Shown in pieces: positions 1 to 14,266 of a stretch of DNA of 64,000 nt (position 1 is the stretch's first letter; each line of letters opens with the position of its first letter). A program made the translations under genes and the position numbers. The notes beneath the pieces are model-generated. The model did not search any database. It was not told the origin of the DNA and worked only from the letters and a program-made list of their open reading frames with translations. Origin of the DNA: Amoeboaphelidium protococcarum (taxonomy: Eukaryota; Aphelidiomycota; Aphelidea); contig JALECJ010000258.1 in NCBI GenBank assembly GCA_023515745.1, positions 2,236,501-2,300,500 of the forward strand, given 5' to 3'.

Positions 1-149
1 TTTCTCCATTTTTTCCATCTCGGGCGACTTTTTAACCCAACCGAAGCAAAGTCTTTTGCGTCTATTCCGTAGTGTGATCCCTTCAGCAATTATTCCATCG
101 CCTAGGAACTTTAAAAGATTAATTATAATAAATCAATTATTGTATTAAA

Positions 150-569
150 ATGAGTAAAGCTGGAGCAGGTGCAGCAGGTAATAAATTCCGTATGTCGACC
201 GGTCTTCCAGTCGGTGCAGTCATGAACTGTGCAGACAATTCTGGAGCCAAGAATCTGTATGTAATTTCCGTCAAACGCGTCGGTGCGCGTCTGAATCGTC
301 TTCCAGCAGCCGGTGTCGGTGATATGGTCATGGCCTGTGTGAAGAAGGGTAAGCCTGATTTGAGAAAGAAAGTACTCAATGCCGTGGTTGTACGTCAGCG
401 TAAGCCATGGCGTAGACGAGATGGAGTTTTCTTATACTTTGAGGATAATGCTGGCGTGATTGTCAATCCTAAAGGTGAGATGAAGGGTAGTGCTGTCACT
501 GGCCCTGTTGGTAAGGAGTGTGCAGATCTGTGGCCTCGTATCGCTTCATCTAGCGGTACTGTCGTATGA
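150..569 (+). CDS. RPL23: Large-subunit ribosomal protein uL14 (L23)
   Basis: This 139-residue protein is the cytosolic 60S ribosomal protein uL14, which binds rRNA at the subunit interface. The whole length matches the eukaryotic family, including the conserved stretches [17 protein letters not shown] and KPWRRRDG, and family length is about 140 residues. The ATG follows an A-rich leader (attaaa) and the frame closes at TGA. It contains no TAA or TAG codon and no intron, so it reads identically in the standard code. It is the first gene of the window and is followed on the same strand, about 200 nt downstream, by the PIG-C gene. I see no reason to doubt the call. Confidence 0.97.
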   Translation: MSKAGAGAAGNKFRMSTGLPVGAVMNCADNSGAKNLYVISVKRVGARLNRLPAAGVGDMVMACVKKGKPDLRKKVLNAVVVRQRKPWRRRDGVFLYFEDNAGVIVNPKGEMKGSAVTGPVGKECADLWPRIASSSGTVV

Positions 570-765
570 GCGATGAACTCTATTACTACTATAATATACT
601 TCACTTACATAAAATGTTATTGCGCTGAAGATTTTGTTTCTCTCAATTCACTTTAGTAAATCTATGCTTTGTTACGCTATCACGATAATTTGCATTTCTC
701 TACAATTACGACATTTTCTTAATCATAAGCTCAACTCAATTTCCACGACAATCCTCAGCGAACAA

Positions 766-1978
766 ATGAATCAAGGCTCTTTTAATTACTGTCCCATCGA
801 TGGACATCTGTATACTCCCATAGAGTCTGTGTGTCCACAGTGTTAGACGTCGCGATACATCAGTGAGTTTACTAAAGTATCGTCTCAACAGCATGGTAAG
901 AAGAAATGGAGAAAGTTGCTGTACATTAAGCAGGATTACCCAGACAATTACGTGGATCATACATTTCTAGAATAGATGCAGAAAAATGGTAGATTAGTAT
1001 CTGTATAATCATCTCTAGATGAGCATTTTAATTGGATAATTGAGTGAACGCACAGTGTGTAGCAAACTTGAAGACTCAAGATTACTGGACCATTGTTTCA
1101 TAATCGTGGAGTATAACCTCTCAGCTGTCGAGCATTGTCATTTTTGTGTGCACATTTGTATTTCTATTTGACAATAACATTTCAATAGAGGCATTGATAA
1201 CTGGCAATCTCATCGGATCTGTAATATGTTACATATTTTGGATCTGGAGTATCAATCGGTATGTGAAAATGGCCAAACCGCATCACTCTGGTACGTTTTG
1301 TTATTAAGTTCTATTGATTTTAACTAATCTCATGTGACAAGTTTAAGATCTTTAGGTAATGTGTAGTTGGTAAAGTATTGAAAGCTTCAGTGTTATTCTT
1401 TATTATACTGATTGCCTTGTCTCCTATACTGAAAACATTGACTCAGGACACGTCAGATGATACCATCTATGCCTTGTCAACGATCGTGTTCACCATGAAT
1501 CTGCTCTTTCATGACTATACGAGCGTGGAGCCAGGTGCTACGCGTTACCCAGGTGCACTGTCTCTGAATGCTGCAATATTTGGAAGTGTTCTATTGGCCT
1601 CCCGTCTGAGTTCCAGTTTGAACGTATTTGACTTAATGTTGTTCGCCGTCACTTGGTTCGGCCTGTTGCCGATATTTCGGAGGTCCATGGTGGTTTATTC
1701 AAGAGGATCGCTGATGCTTAACTTGCTCCTTCTTGCCTGCGGTACTTACATGCTTCATCAAGTTTCCCTTATCATGGTGCATCTCTATCTCACCATGTAC
1801 GCGTTCATTACATTTGTATGCCCCTTCTGGTTGATTTGGATCTAGCGATACAAAAAGTAAGTCAAAATGTTAATTCGTTACTAAAACTCATCATTGATAC
1901 ATATTTGCCGTAATAAATATATGTAGTGAGATTAAAGGATCTTGGGATGAGATGAAATTGATGATTAGTGAGGAATGA
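766..1978 (+). CDS. PIGC: GPI2/PIG-C, GPI-GlcNAc transferase subunit (4 exons)
   Basis: Subunit C of the ER GPI-N-acetylglucosaminyltransferase, which starts GPI-anchor synthesis. Exons are 766-996, 1056-1290, 1367-1856 and 1927-1978, with three GT-AG introns. The phases add up to 336 codons and restore the family hallmarks: LYIKQDYPDNYVD, YWTIVSQ, SPILKTLTQDTSDDTI and, after the last intron, QRYKN..G.WDE. Several TAA/TAG codons are read as Gln and the gene ends at TGA. Multiple hydrophobic segments fit the multipass family. Ahead of the conserved start is an extra roughly 40-residue N-terminus with a CPxxG...CPQC pattern resembling a zinc knuckle. The start is uncertain, since an in-frame ATG also lies at 664. 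Family assignment is firm, exon borders good, N-terminus tentative. Confidence 0.9.
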
Positions 1979-2558
1979 CTATTATAATAATAATAATAAG
2001 TAATCCTTTTATTGAACTCAAATCTTTTCAAATTCAACCTTGTCATCGATCCAATTTCCCTTTCCATATTTGGTCAACCACAAGCTGGGAACTTCATTTC
2101 TGCCAAATTTATTACCACCAATCTGGGTTGGATACTTAAATGGTCTGACGTGTGCATTCAGCTCCAGCTCCTTCTCAAAAGATCTTACCAGAGCTTCTAT
2201 TCTAACAGGATTCTATTCATTTCTGTTCTCTTCAAATCTTGAGCGAATCTTTAAGCAGTGCTGCCTGAATATATCTCGCTCATATGCATAATGATCAAAA
2301 GCGCTCTTCAGTGCTCTCTTGTACAGACGTTATATATAACTTTTATGAGGTATAGCTCTATTTACAGTTGTCATATTTTGATATACTAGGTAATCGCTTA
2401 CAGTTCTGTATTCTTTAGTCACTAGAAAAAATTAAGGAAGTTTTGGTAAAGAAGTCGAAAAGGCGAGAAAACGGTGGCGATCAAAATTCTTCAAGCAAAA
2501 ATCAGCTTGTTAAATAGACAATTCATACAATCAAATTATTAGCATCCATCACATACAA

Positions 2559-5102
<2,544 letters not shown>

Positions 5103-5898
5103 AATATGTATGAGGTATGCGGTATGCTTGTTCGTAGTAATTGAGTGAGTTCTTTCTGTTTCAAGTCTAAAGAGATACAACGCGCGACTTCGTTTAGAGA
5201 AAAAGTGATGTGCTGAAACGCGTCGTTTTAAAACAGACCGACTGTCCCGCCTTATCCGTCGAGGGAATTAGATCAACGGTCTGTAAGAAGTTCATAACTT
5301 TGTAATACCTTGAAATTATTATTTTCTCGTGTTCTGGCGATGAAATATTGTAGTTGAGACGAATCTTATCTTCGTGATAGAAATCGTAAGGACAATATCG
5401 TTCTTAAGACAGATAAGAGTGATGAAGAATTAATCAGAAGAAATGCAATTTGAATTAAAGACTAATAATAACAATAAAAGCATGAATTTGTGAATGGTTA
5501 AATCTGGCATACTGTACAGTTTTAAACACTCACTGAGTCACCCTGGCTGTTTCAACACGAACAAGCGAGCGGAATGAAAAGAGGCGATCTAAAATCTTTC
5601 TTTCATCGAACAGTTAGTCAGTCAGCGAGCCAGTAGCGCCCGCTTGAGAATGTTTATCGTCGTTTCTCTCTCTCCTTCTCCAATTCATTCATTTCAAGTT
5701 TATCGCGGTGGAAACATCGCTCAGCTGTAATTGCAAGTCTTCTTAGTTGTGATTGTGTGTGTGTGTAAATAGTTGTATATACCATTGTGGTAACATTTTA
5801 ATAGTTTAAGGCAATTTGTGTAATTTGTTTCATCGTTTCGTATTAATAGATTATTGTTTTTTTGCTTTAATAACTGACTGATTGATTAATAGCTGGTC
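5103..5898. other. Shared intergenic region of MCM5 and B56 genes
   Basis: This 796-nt stretch separates two divergent genes and shows no coding potential. It holds an ACGCGT box (5218-5223, listed separately), AT-rich sequence and a short GT repeat near 5755. It presumably contains both promoters and 5' leaders; no TATA box stands out. Confidence 0.6.
5218..5223. promoter_or_regulatory. ACGCGT (MCB/E2F-like) box upstream of MCM5
   Basis: A palindromic ACGCGT inside GAAACGCGTC lies about 115 nt upstream of the MCM5 start. In fungi ACGCGT is the MBF-bound element of G1/S genes, and GAAACGCG also resembles an E2F half-site. Functional meaning is inferred from position and from the RB homologue elsewhere in the window. 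Confidence 0.45.
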
Positions 5899-8010
5899 AT
5901 GAAATCTGCCATGGACAATACCAAGTCTGCTGCTGTAAGTACCCTAACAGTCCATCTGTAATGCATTGTTATTAACCTTATAATTGCTTGTTCAGTAAGT
6001 GTAGACCCCGCCGAAAATTCCGACACCAGAATTGAGAAAGGATGTTGATGCATTAGCGCTGAGTGCAACTCAATTGAGAAAGGATGATAGCAATGTAAGA
6101 TTTCTTGTTACTTCATGTATTAATATTATAATTTAAATGTATATGGAGTGTAGAATATGAATATTGACTCACCCGCAGTTGCTTCTCCGACTTCTACGTC
6201 GTTGCTTCATGGGAAAGAAGTGCCCAAGAGTGGTCCACTGTCAAGATTGAAGAATGCGGCGAAAGATACTATTCCCATTAGTAAGACACCCAGACGTTAG
6301 AGATCGTCCAGATTTCATGTCACTGAAAGGGTGGAATTGGAGAAGCTGCCCGGATTCAAGGATGTCTTGGCCACTGAGCGCCAAGATTTGCTCATAAAGA
6401 AGCTAATCTAGTGTTGTACTATATTCGATTTTACTGATTCCATGTCTGATTTGAAGGGGAAAGAGATTAAGCGATAGACACTTTCAGAAATGGTTGAGTA
6501 CATCTCGAACAATAGAGGTGTTATTACTGAGCCTATTTATCCTGAAGTGATCAAGATGTTCAGCTAGAATGTATTTCGAACCATTCCGCCTCAGATGAAT
6601 CCTTCTGGTGATGCATTTGATCCGGAAGAAGATGAGCCAGTATTGGAACTTGGATGGCCTCACCTGTCTATTGTGTATGAATTCTTCTTGCGCTTTATTG
6701 AATCTGGTGACTTTAATACCAACATTGCTAAGAAGTACATTGACTAGCGATTTGTATTGGAATTGTTGGAGCTTTTTGACAGTGAAGACCCGAGAGAGCG
6801 TGACTTTTTGAAGACTACGCTGCATCGTATCTATGGCAAGTTCCTGAATCTGAGAGCGTTCATTCGTAGATCCATTAATAATGTCTTTTTTCATTTTATA
6901 TATGAGAATGAGCGTCATAATGGTATTGCAGAGTTGTTGGAGATTCTTGGCAGTATAATCAATGGCTTTGCTCTGCCTCTTAAAGAGGAGCACAAGACTT
7001 TCCTGACCAAAGTGCTCATCCCTCTTCATAAAGCCAAGAGTCTTAGTCTGTATCATCCGCAGCTTGCCTACTGCATTGTGTAATTCTTGGAGAAGGACTC
7101 TGCTCTGACTAGTGAAGTTGTCCGCGGAATATTGCGCTACTGGCCAAAGGTGAACAGTCCGAAGGAGGTGATGTTTTTGAATGAGATTGAGGAGATTCTT
7201 GACATTATTGAGCCGAGCGAGTTTTAGAAAGTTTCTGTGCCGCTGTTCTAGCAACTATCCAGGTGTGTCTCTAGTCCTCATTTCCAAGTGGCTGAAAGGG
7301 CACTGTACTACTGGAACAATGAGTATATTGTGAATCTTATCGGTGAGAATGCTAATACTATTCTGCCGATAATATTTGCCTCGCTGTACAGAAATTCGAA
7401 ATCTCATTGGAATCGCACCATCCATGGTTTGGTGTACAATGCTCTGAAGCTGTTTATGGAGATTTCTCCCAAGCTTTTCGATGAGTGCACTAACAAGTAC
7501 AAGGCTGCCAGGCAGAGCGATCGACAGAAGATCAAGTAGAGAGAAGATACTTGGCAGAAGTTGGAGCAGGCTGCCAGTGAGAATGCTTCGAAATTAAAGA
7601 CTCACATGCCGCATGTGGTTTAGACGTATAATGTAGCAGAGTAGCCTCTAAGTGCCGTGGACGCTGATGCAATGGACGCTACGGGAGATGAGGTGAAGGA
7701 TGATCATGAAAGTGAGACGTTGGATGTGCTGCAGAAGGAGATGGAGCAGTTTGATGATCGTCCAACGCCGCAGAGATTCAGAAGAAAATCAGTCCTGCCT
7801 GTAGATGAGACTGTGCTGACCGAACTCTCTAGACATAGATCTTTGGAAGATGTGTTGACCAATGGCTCTGGTGATACCTCAATGTCAAGTGATGTGAGTA
7901 GCCCATTGTCGCCCGATGATTAGATTGTTGCGCAGACTACCGATCAATCTGGTCAGTCATAGCAGAAGGATCAAGAGCAGGAGAAGTAAAAGTTGTAGTT
8001 ATAATAATGA
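5899..8010 (+). CDS. PP2A regulatory subunit B56 (B'), 3 exons
   Basis: Regulatory subunit of protein phosphatase 2A that selects substrates for the PP2A core enzyme. Exons are 5899-5934, 5996-6094 and 6154-8010, giving 663 codons plus TGA. A variable N-terminus of about 120 residues precedes the B56 HEAT-like repeat domain, beginning at [10 protein letters not shown] and including [28 protein letters not shown] and [12 protein letters not shown], all near-diagnostic for the family. The C-terminus is a disordered Gln/Asp/Glu-rich tail. Many Gln residues, including the closing LQLQQ, are TAA/TAG. The gene shares its upstream region with MCM5 and is followed 140 nt later by the EAPP homologue. 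The family is certain; I cannot assign an isoform. Confidence 0.95.
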
Positions 8011-8150
8011 TTGTCGAATGCTAAATTCCATCTCTGATTTTCTTATATCGCTTATTATTATTACGTACGTACTTTGAAAAGTTGCTATTTATTTTTCCTG
8101 GATTGCTGATAACGTTTAGACAAGACATTAATTTTTCTGACAAGTTCATA

Positions 8151-8708
8151 ATGAAAGTTGATGATTTACTTCCGCGACCTAAAGCAAACACTTAGAGGAC
8201 CGATATAAGAAGTATCACCAATCGATCCTATTCTATGCAGTCGTAAGAGAGATAGCCTCCTCTCAAAGATGATGATGATGATATCGATCCTCTCTATGAT
8301 CCGAATTCAGATTTGATTGATGATTTGTGGCTCATATAACAGTCTTAATCTTACCGACATGGCCCGGATGATGATTTTGTGTCAGATGCTGTGCTTCAAT
8401 GTCCTAATTGTTTAGTTATATTGTGTATAGACTACTAGCGACACGTCAAGTATGAGGGATAGTACCGTGCAATGTTTGTGAACAACTGTCGCGTCAACTC
8501 TGATTAGATTGCCATCTTTGATTAAACTGGGTAGATTGTATCTTTTTAAAAGGAGAATATCGTTCGGTCATCACAGCAAAGGTTGGAATAATAGGAAGCA
8601 TATCATCCTGTGGAGTGTGCTCAATGTCAGTGCGAAGTTGCCTTTTTAGATAGTGATCAAGTCTTTCACTTTTGCAATGTTATTCCCCTCAACACCCGCC
8701 TAGAATGA
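8151..8708 (+). CDS. EAPP: EAPP-family protein (E2F-associated phosphoprotein)
   Basis: A 185-residue single-exon protein matching the EAPP family, a small nuclear zinc-binding protein described as an E2F/cell-cycle modulator in animals and present but poorly studied elsewhere. The acidic N-terminal half contains DDDDDIDPLYDP. The C-terminal half has the family signature SDAVLQCPNC ... YQRHVKYEGQYRAMFV and CAQCQCEV, with two CxxC pairs likely binding zinc, and ends DQVFHFCNVI. The frame contains many TAA/TAG codons, at least one at the conserved Q of DYQRH, and ends at TGA. Its function here is inferred from family membership only. Confidence 0.85.
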
Positions 8709-8811
8709 TTTTAAGATACCCAGCTGTCTGGTTCAAGATTGTTAAACGTAAATGTGATGTATAAATAGTTTGTTATTAAATTAAAGACTTAAGAGATGAT
8801 TTACAATTTAA

Positions 8812-9984
8812 TCAAATCAATTCAGATACATTAAGTGGCATCTCATCAATTGTGGTTGCATAATAAGCCTCAATGTCGCGCAACATTTGAACCTCATCAG
8901 TTTTCACGAAATTGATAGCCACACCTTTACGCCCAAACCTGCCACTTCTACCAATACGATGAATATATTTTTCACGATTACCTGGCAGATCATAGTTGAT
9001 CACCAGCGATACCTATGACACATCAATACCACGCGCCCAGACATCTGTTGTGATAAGTACGCGACTAGCACCAGATCTAAACTCCTTCATCACAGCATCT
9101 CTGTCCTTCTGTGACATGTCGCCATGCATTGAGCTCACCGTGAAATTGCTCTCCTTCATCTTACCGCTGAGCCAGTCCACCTTGCGCCGGGTATTACAGA
9201 ATATCACCGCCTGCGTGATGGTCAGAGTATCATAGAGATCACACAGTGTATCAAACTTCCACTCCTCCTTGTCAACTGCAATGAAGAACTGCTTGATACC
9301 TTCCAGAGTCAGTTCATCCCTCTTCACGAGAACCTGTACCGGATCAGTCATAAATTTCTACGATAGGTCCAGAATCTCTTGAGGCAGAGTTGCAGATACA
9401 ATAACAACTTAAGTGCTTGGCGGCAGGTGGCGATATATATCATAAATCTGCTCCTTCAGACCGAGACTAAGTATTTCATCTGCTTCATCCAAGATCAACA
9501 TCTTCACATTCTTTGATCTAAAGTGACGTCTCCTGATCATATCCAGAACTCTACCAGGTGTCCCGCTCACAATATGCTGGCCCAACTCGAGCGACTTCAA
9601 ATCTTATTACATCGACTGTCCACCAACACAGCAGTGACACTTTACATTCATGAAATCACCCAATGCCGATATCACACTACTGCTCTATATTGCCAGTTCA
9701 CGCGTAGGAGATAGTACCAACACTTGGATATCGCGCACCTTTACATCGACACGTCCTAGGGCACCAATACTAAATGTGGCAGTCTTTCCAGTACCGCTCT
9801 ATGCCTGGGCCACCACATCCCTGCCCATTAGAATTGGTTTGATCGCCCTCTACTGAATCGCTGATGGTCTCTCAAAATTGTACGCATAGATTCCCCTCAG
9901 TAGCTCCTAAGGTAGGCCCATACTCTCAAATGTCTTGCACACCTCCAAATCCCCAGAAAATTAAGGCTCCTTATACTTGGACAT
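8812..9984 (-). CDS. EIF4A3: eIF4A-III / Fal1 DEAD-box RNA helicase
   Basis: A 390-residue single-exon DEAD-box ATPase. Motifs in order are AQAQSGTGKT (the second Gln is TAG), [21 protein letters not shown] and HRIGRSGR. The C-terminal half ([43 protein letters not shown]) matches eIF4A-III/Fal1, the exon-junction-complex anchor and rRNA-processing helicase, better than translation factor eIF4A. Length equals the family norm. The N-terminal ATG precedes a short MSKYKEP leader. It is convergent with EAPP, about 100 nt apart. Assignment to the eIF4A3 branch rests on the signature peptides I recognise and should hold. Confidence 0.93.
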
Positions 9985-10141
9985 AATCGCTCTTATTTTA
10001 CGCTATTATAATTTCACAGTTATTATATTTTTACGCGTTGGAAGAGAAAGTGAATGAACACTTAATCTTCTTCTACTTTTAGCGAGGATCATTGCCAATC
10101 TATAATTATTCAACATAGAGTACTCATTTAAATATACAAGT

Positions 10142-11709
10142 ATGGATTAGATTAGATTATTGCATTAGGAGATTGATGTCTTGGAAGAGAAGATTGGCGC
10201 TCTGGTAGGCTCTAAATGGAAAACGGTAAGCTTTATTAATATAGAATGTGTTTATGGCTGACGGACTATCTTATAATCTTATTATTATACTTGTAGTGGA
10301 GGGAGCGAATATTGAAAGAGACTGTAATATCAAAGTTCTTGAATAGCATCAAGTAAAAGAGTCTGCGTCTATTGGAATTGTATGAGGATTTATAACAGTA
10401 GTTGAATGGAAATGGTGAATTGCCCGATTTCGATTAATAACTGGCGCATCTACAATAGATAAAGTATGATTATAATCGGAATGGTGGTATAGTTCAATTG
10501 GCTCAAGAATTTCGCGTTCATATTGACTGGTAGAAGGAATTTGAACTATTGGGACAACAGTTTGATGAGATGGAGATTTATGGAAAGTACGTTAATCTGC
10601 GGCCAGTATATGATCAGTATCTATCGCTTGACGTTGCATAGCCTGAAGGTGGAGTATAGTACGTGTAATTTATATCTGACTGTGATTAGATTATTAAAGG
10701 TATAAATATTAAAGACTAATAGAAGGTGGATGTAGAGTATAAAAAGTTTATTTAGATGTTCCACGACTATTTGACGGGATTTCTTAATAAGAGTAGGCCT
10801 CTATTGGATATCAATTCTGTACTAGTTGATCGCGATAATTAGGACTTCCAAGATGGTATATAAAAGTAAGTAGATTCTATTAATTTCTCACTAGACCTGT
10901 ATTGCTTCGCGTGTGCCAAAGACTTTTCAAAGTAATCAGTTTATGATGGTCATTTGAAAGGTAAGAAACATTAGCGAAATGAGAAGCAACTTTTAATGGA
11001 TAATTCTAAAGAGGAGCTTGATATGCTTCGATCTATCGAGTGTAAGAAGCGGTAGGCGGATTTCAGATTGATACTCATGATGGAGAGTGATGTTTTATAG
11101 ATGCTTGAATACTTGAAAGATGTACGCGATAGGACTATCACATTCCTGGAGCGCAAGTAGACTTTAACGTTTGATGAACTGGCCAATATGATTGAAGAGG
11201 AATTGAATGAATAAGTCGACTTGTCATCACCATCTTCTGCGTATTTTTAGCTATATAATGGTTTCGGTAGTGATGATGACCACGATGGTGAGAATAATCA
11301 TGATAAGTAAGATATGGATCATCAACACGACTTTTACAATCCTCTCAAGTTACCACTTGGATGGGATGGCAAGCCAATTCCATTCTGGTTGTGGAAACTG
11401 CATGGTCTGAGATAGGAGTTCCCGTGCGAGATTTGCGGTGGATATGTGTATATGGGTAGGAGGGCTTTTGAGCGGCACTTTTAGGACTGGCGACACTCTC
11501 ATGGTATGCGATGTCTCGGCCTCCCCAATAATGCCCAATTCCATGAGATTACAAAGATTGCGGATGCGTTCGCTCTATGGAATAAGATCAAGTCTTCAGA
11601 ATTAAGTGCGGATTTTAAAGCTGATGAACTGGAAGAGTTTGAAGATCAGTATGGTAATGTGTTCAACAAGAAGGTTTATCAAGATCTCAAGCGGTAAGGA
11701 CTACTATGA
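10142..11709 (+). CDS. SF3A3: SF3A3 / Prp9, U2 snRNP splicing factor (2 exons)
   Basis: Subunit 3 of the SF3a complex (SAP61/Prp9), needed for U2 snRNP binding at the branch site. Exon 1 is 10142-10225, the intron is 10226-10296, and exon 2 runs to TGA at 11709 (498 residues). The conserved C-terminal block is unmistakable: [46 protein letters not shown] and YQDLKRQGLL. A central C2H2-type finger ([22 protein letters not shown]) is also present. TAA/TAG as Gln occurs throughout, including LKRQGLL. The gene lies 157 nt from the divergent eIF4A3 start and converges with WDR26. Confidence 0.95.
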
Positions 11710-11830
11710 TCTTTGAACTGTGATGTAATAGTGGAACCGGAACCGTGATTAAGAGTGATAATTAACATTTCTGTATTCAACAATTATTGTATGTAAAACA
11801 TCTCTTGCCATACTCGGTGCAATTATAAAA

Positions 11831-13483
11831 TCATTTAGACACATTATTACCCCATACTCTAATCGTGCAATCATCTGATGCACTGGCAATCATGGAAGAG
11901 TTTTGAGGATTCCAACTGACACTGTTTACAGTAGACGTGTGACCGCTTAGAGTCTCCAATAGGAGGTTGCGTTCCCAATTCCAGATGTAAACATTATTAT
12001 CTTCACTTCCACTGGCAACAAATTTCTAACCAGCACCACCGAAACAGGACCTGATCACGTACTTGCCCTGTTTATGACCACTCAGCTTTGTCACTGATTA
12101 CTCTTTTTATAGATCCCAGATATGTATTTCTGAATTACTCAAATTAACCAGGATGAAGCGATCATCATGTGACAGCTACAGCGAAGTTAGAGCACTATTC
12201 TCTTCAATAACACGCTCACTCTTCTTCTCCATATCGTATATGCGAATCTTGTTCTCATGACAGGCAGCCACCATGAACTTACCATCGCGAGTCAGTGCAA
12301 GATCTGATACTCTGGCTCCACTCCATCTCTATAGTTATCGTCCGTCAACATCCCACATTATGATGCTCTTATCCAGAGATGATGACACAAATCGGCTGTT
12401 ATCGCTGAACCACGCGCAGCTACTAATAGCATCCTAATTATTCTACAAAGTCCGGATACAGGTGCCAGTCTCAGTATTCCACAACTTCAACTTGATATCA
12501 TTGCCACAGGTGAGCAGCATCTAATCATTAGGGGACCATGAGAGGAAACAGATTGCGTCTTCATGTCCAGTCAGAGTGTGAACAGGCTACCACGACTAGG
12601 TGGACCATATGATACATGTAGTATCTTTAGATGCACTAGCCAAATATTTACCATCATGACTGAATGCGACATACCAAATTTCATCTGTATGTTCATTCAG
12701 AATGACATTGGTAGTCACAGGAAATTCATCTCTGGCACATTCATGATCTATAAAGAGAGATACGCCTTTCTACTAATCAATGCTATTATGATACAGGCAC
12801 TTTGATACTTGGTACTAATTGGCTTAATCATACAAAATCTCCCACCTGCGTTGTGGTATAATCATCGCTGGATTAATCAAAGCTTATAACTCATCAAACA
12901 ACTGCTACCTAGACACTTCACCCTTACCCATCCATCCAGATTTATCCTTCAAATCCTGAACAGATGAACACATGATCAGGGATGATAACTGATGCAGACT
13001 GTCTTTACTATTGACTGCACCTGCCGCAGTTGCACCAACAGAATTAGCAACAGAGCTGGTAGATAGAGTGGCTATATCATTACGAAGAACACCGAGAGCA
13101 TCTTTCAGATTGCGCTCTTCCAGTAGCTCCAGAAAATGCTGCTTGTACATCAGAAACTTGAATTGATCAACATTAGCGGGATCCACCTTCAACTCCTTCA
13201 TCAAATCATTAGCCTGTAGCCAGTCGCCATTCAGAATCGCCAACCTAAACTTTCCAATAACATCAGTTTCACTCTTAAATCCACTCTCCTTCTCCAAGAT
13301 CTTTACACTCTGCTAGTAGCCAAGATCATTCAGACACTACAAGGCTAATCTGACCACCTGCTCTCTCTGAAACTAATTACTGGAGCCACATGTGCCGTCT
13401 CCACCTCCCTCAAAATTACCACCACCATCTGTGACCATGGCCACATCCTCATTCTAATCTGTTCTCGTCTTGCCCATTTCCAT
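11831..13483 (-). CDS. WDR26: WDR26 / Gid7 LisH-CTLH-WD40 protein
   Basis: A 550-residue single-exon protein with LisH (near residues 45-75), CTLH ([39 protein letters not shown]) and a C-terminal WD40 propeller ([21 protein letters not shown] ... DDCTIRVWG). This order is diagnostic of WDR26/Gid7, a scaffold of the CTLH/GID ubiquitin ligase that degrades gluconeogenic and other metabolic proteins. A low-complexity Gly/Asp segment precedes LisH. The frame holds many TAA/TAG codons and closes at TGA. It is divergent from a small unknown ORF 85 nt away. Start chosen at the first ATG in the conserved frame. Confidence 0.92.
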
Positions 13484-13567
13484 AATCTACTAAAATGATG
13501 ATTATGACGACTACCTCTAATCCTAGTGACAGTTCTCAAAAGTCCACTACTCAGACTTAAACTTTTT

Positions 13568-13735
13568 ATGTAACGGCGGAATTTTGAATCAACGCCGTAT
13601 AACACTGCTGGATATAATTAAAGAGTGTTTTATGAACAAAATGACAGGTCACCACAACCACCACCAGAATTTAAATACACTCTTCAGACTGACAAAGCGG
13701 AAAGTGTTAAAGCGCGGCGAGTTAGAGAGGATTGA
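13568..13735 (+). CDS. Small hypothetical ORF (55 aa), overlapping alternative frame
   Basis: An ATG-initiated frame of 55 codons (MQRRNFESTPYN ... KARRVRED) ends at TGA 13733-13735. A second frame overlaps it: ATG 13632, KRKVLKRGELERIENERTD, running through TAA codons to a TGA shortly before 13870. Both frames look protein-like (charged, helical) and I recognise neither. An intron joining them is possible but I see no convincing GT-AG pair. An AATAAA-type motif near 13840 suggests a transcript ends there. It lies divergent to WDR26, 85 nt away. At least one small gene here is plausible, but the correct frame is undecided. Confidence 0.35.
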
Positions 13736-13869
13736 GAACGAAAGAACTGACGAGGCGCGTCTCGCTGAAATTTTTAATGAAAAACCGTTAATTGATCTGG
13801 ACATGTTTGAGATCTAATAACAGTAAATACATACAAGGCTTAATAAAACGAATAAAAAATCTTTTTGAA

Positions 13870-14266
13870 GTTGTTTAATTTTGGTTAATTTTTGATCTTG
13901 TCGTTGTTACTTCTTTGCTTAACTTATAATGTTGAATTTTATTAGTCATTACGAAGATATTTTCACATCTGCACTCTTCATCGAAAGCGCGCGTGATTCT
14001 TACATTGTTTCAAAGTACTGCTATTTTACACTACATCTTATGTATGAATTAGATTTTTTAAATTCAATAGATTTAGTGTGATAGACTACATGGGTGGAGC
14101 ATGTTACAACCTTAAGAGTCTCGCCAAGTTGCAAGTCTATTTTTATCCCAATCAATTGGTTGTCACATTGAAACAGTTCACAAGTTGACTTTAATCTGCT
14201 AATTTTTATTAAAAATTTGTAATATATATAATCACTATCTTATCATATCATATTAAAGAAAAGAAT
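13870..14266. other. Intergenic, nothing recognised
   Basis: About 400 nt of AT-rich sequence before the seven-helix protein gene. No conserved coding frame, RNA gene or repeat seen; probably 3' and 5' untranslated sequence and a promoter. Confidence 0.5.

Noticed and set aside
10620-10735. Second intron in SF3A3
   Set aside because: The frame is open across the region in the UAR=Gln code and matches the family there.
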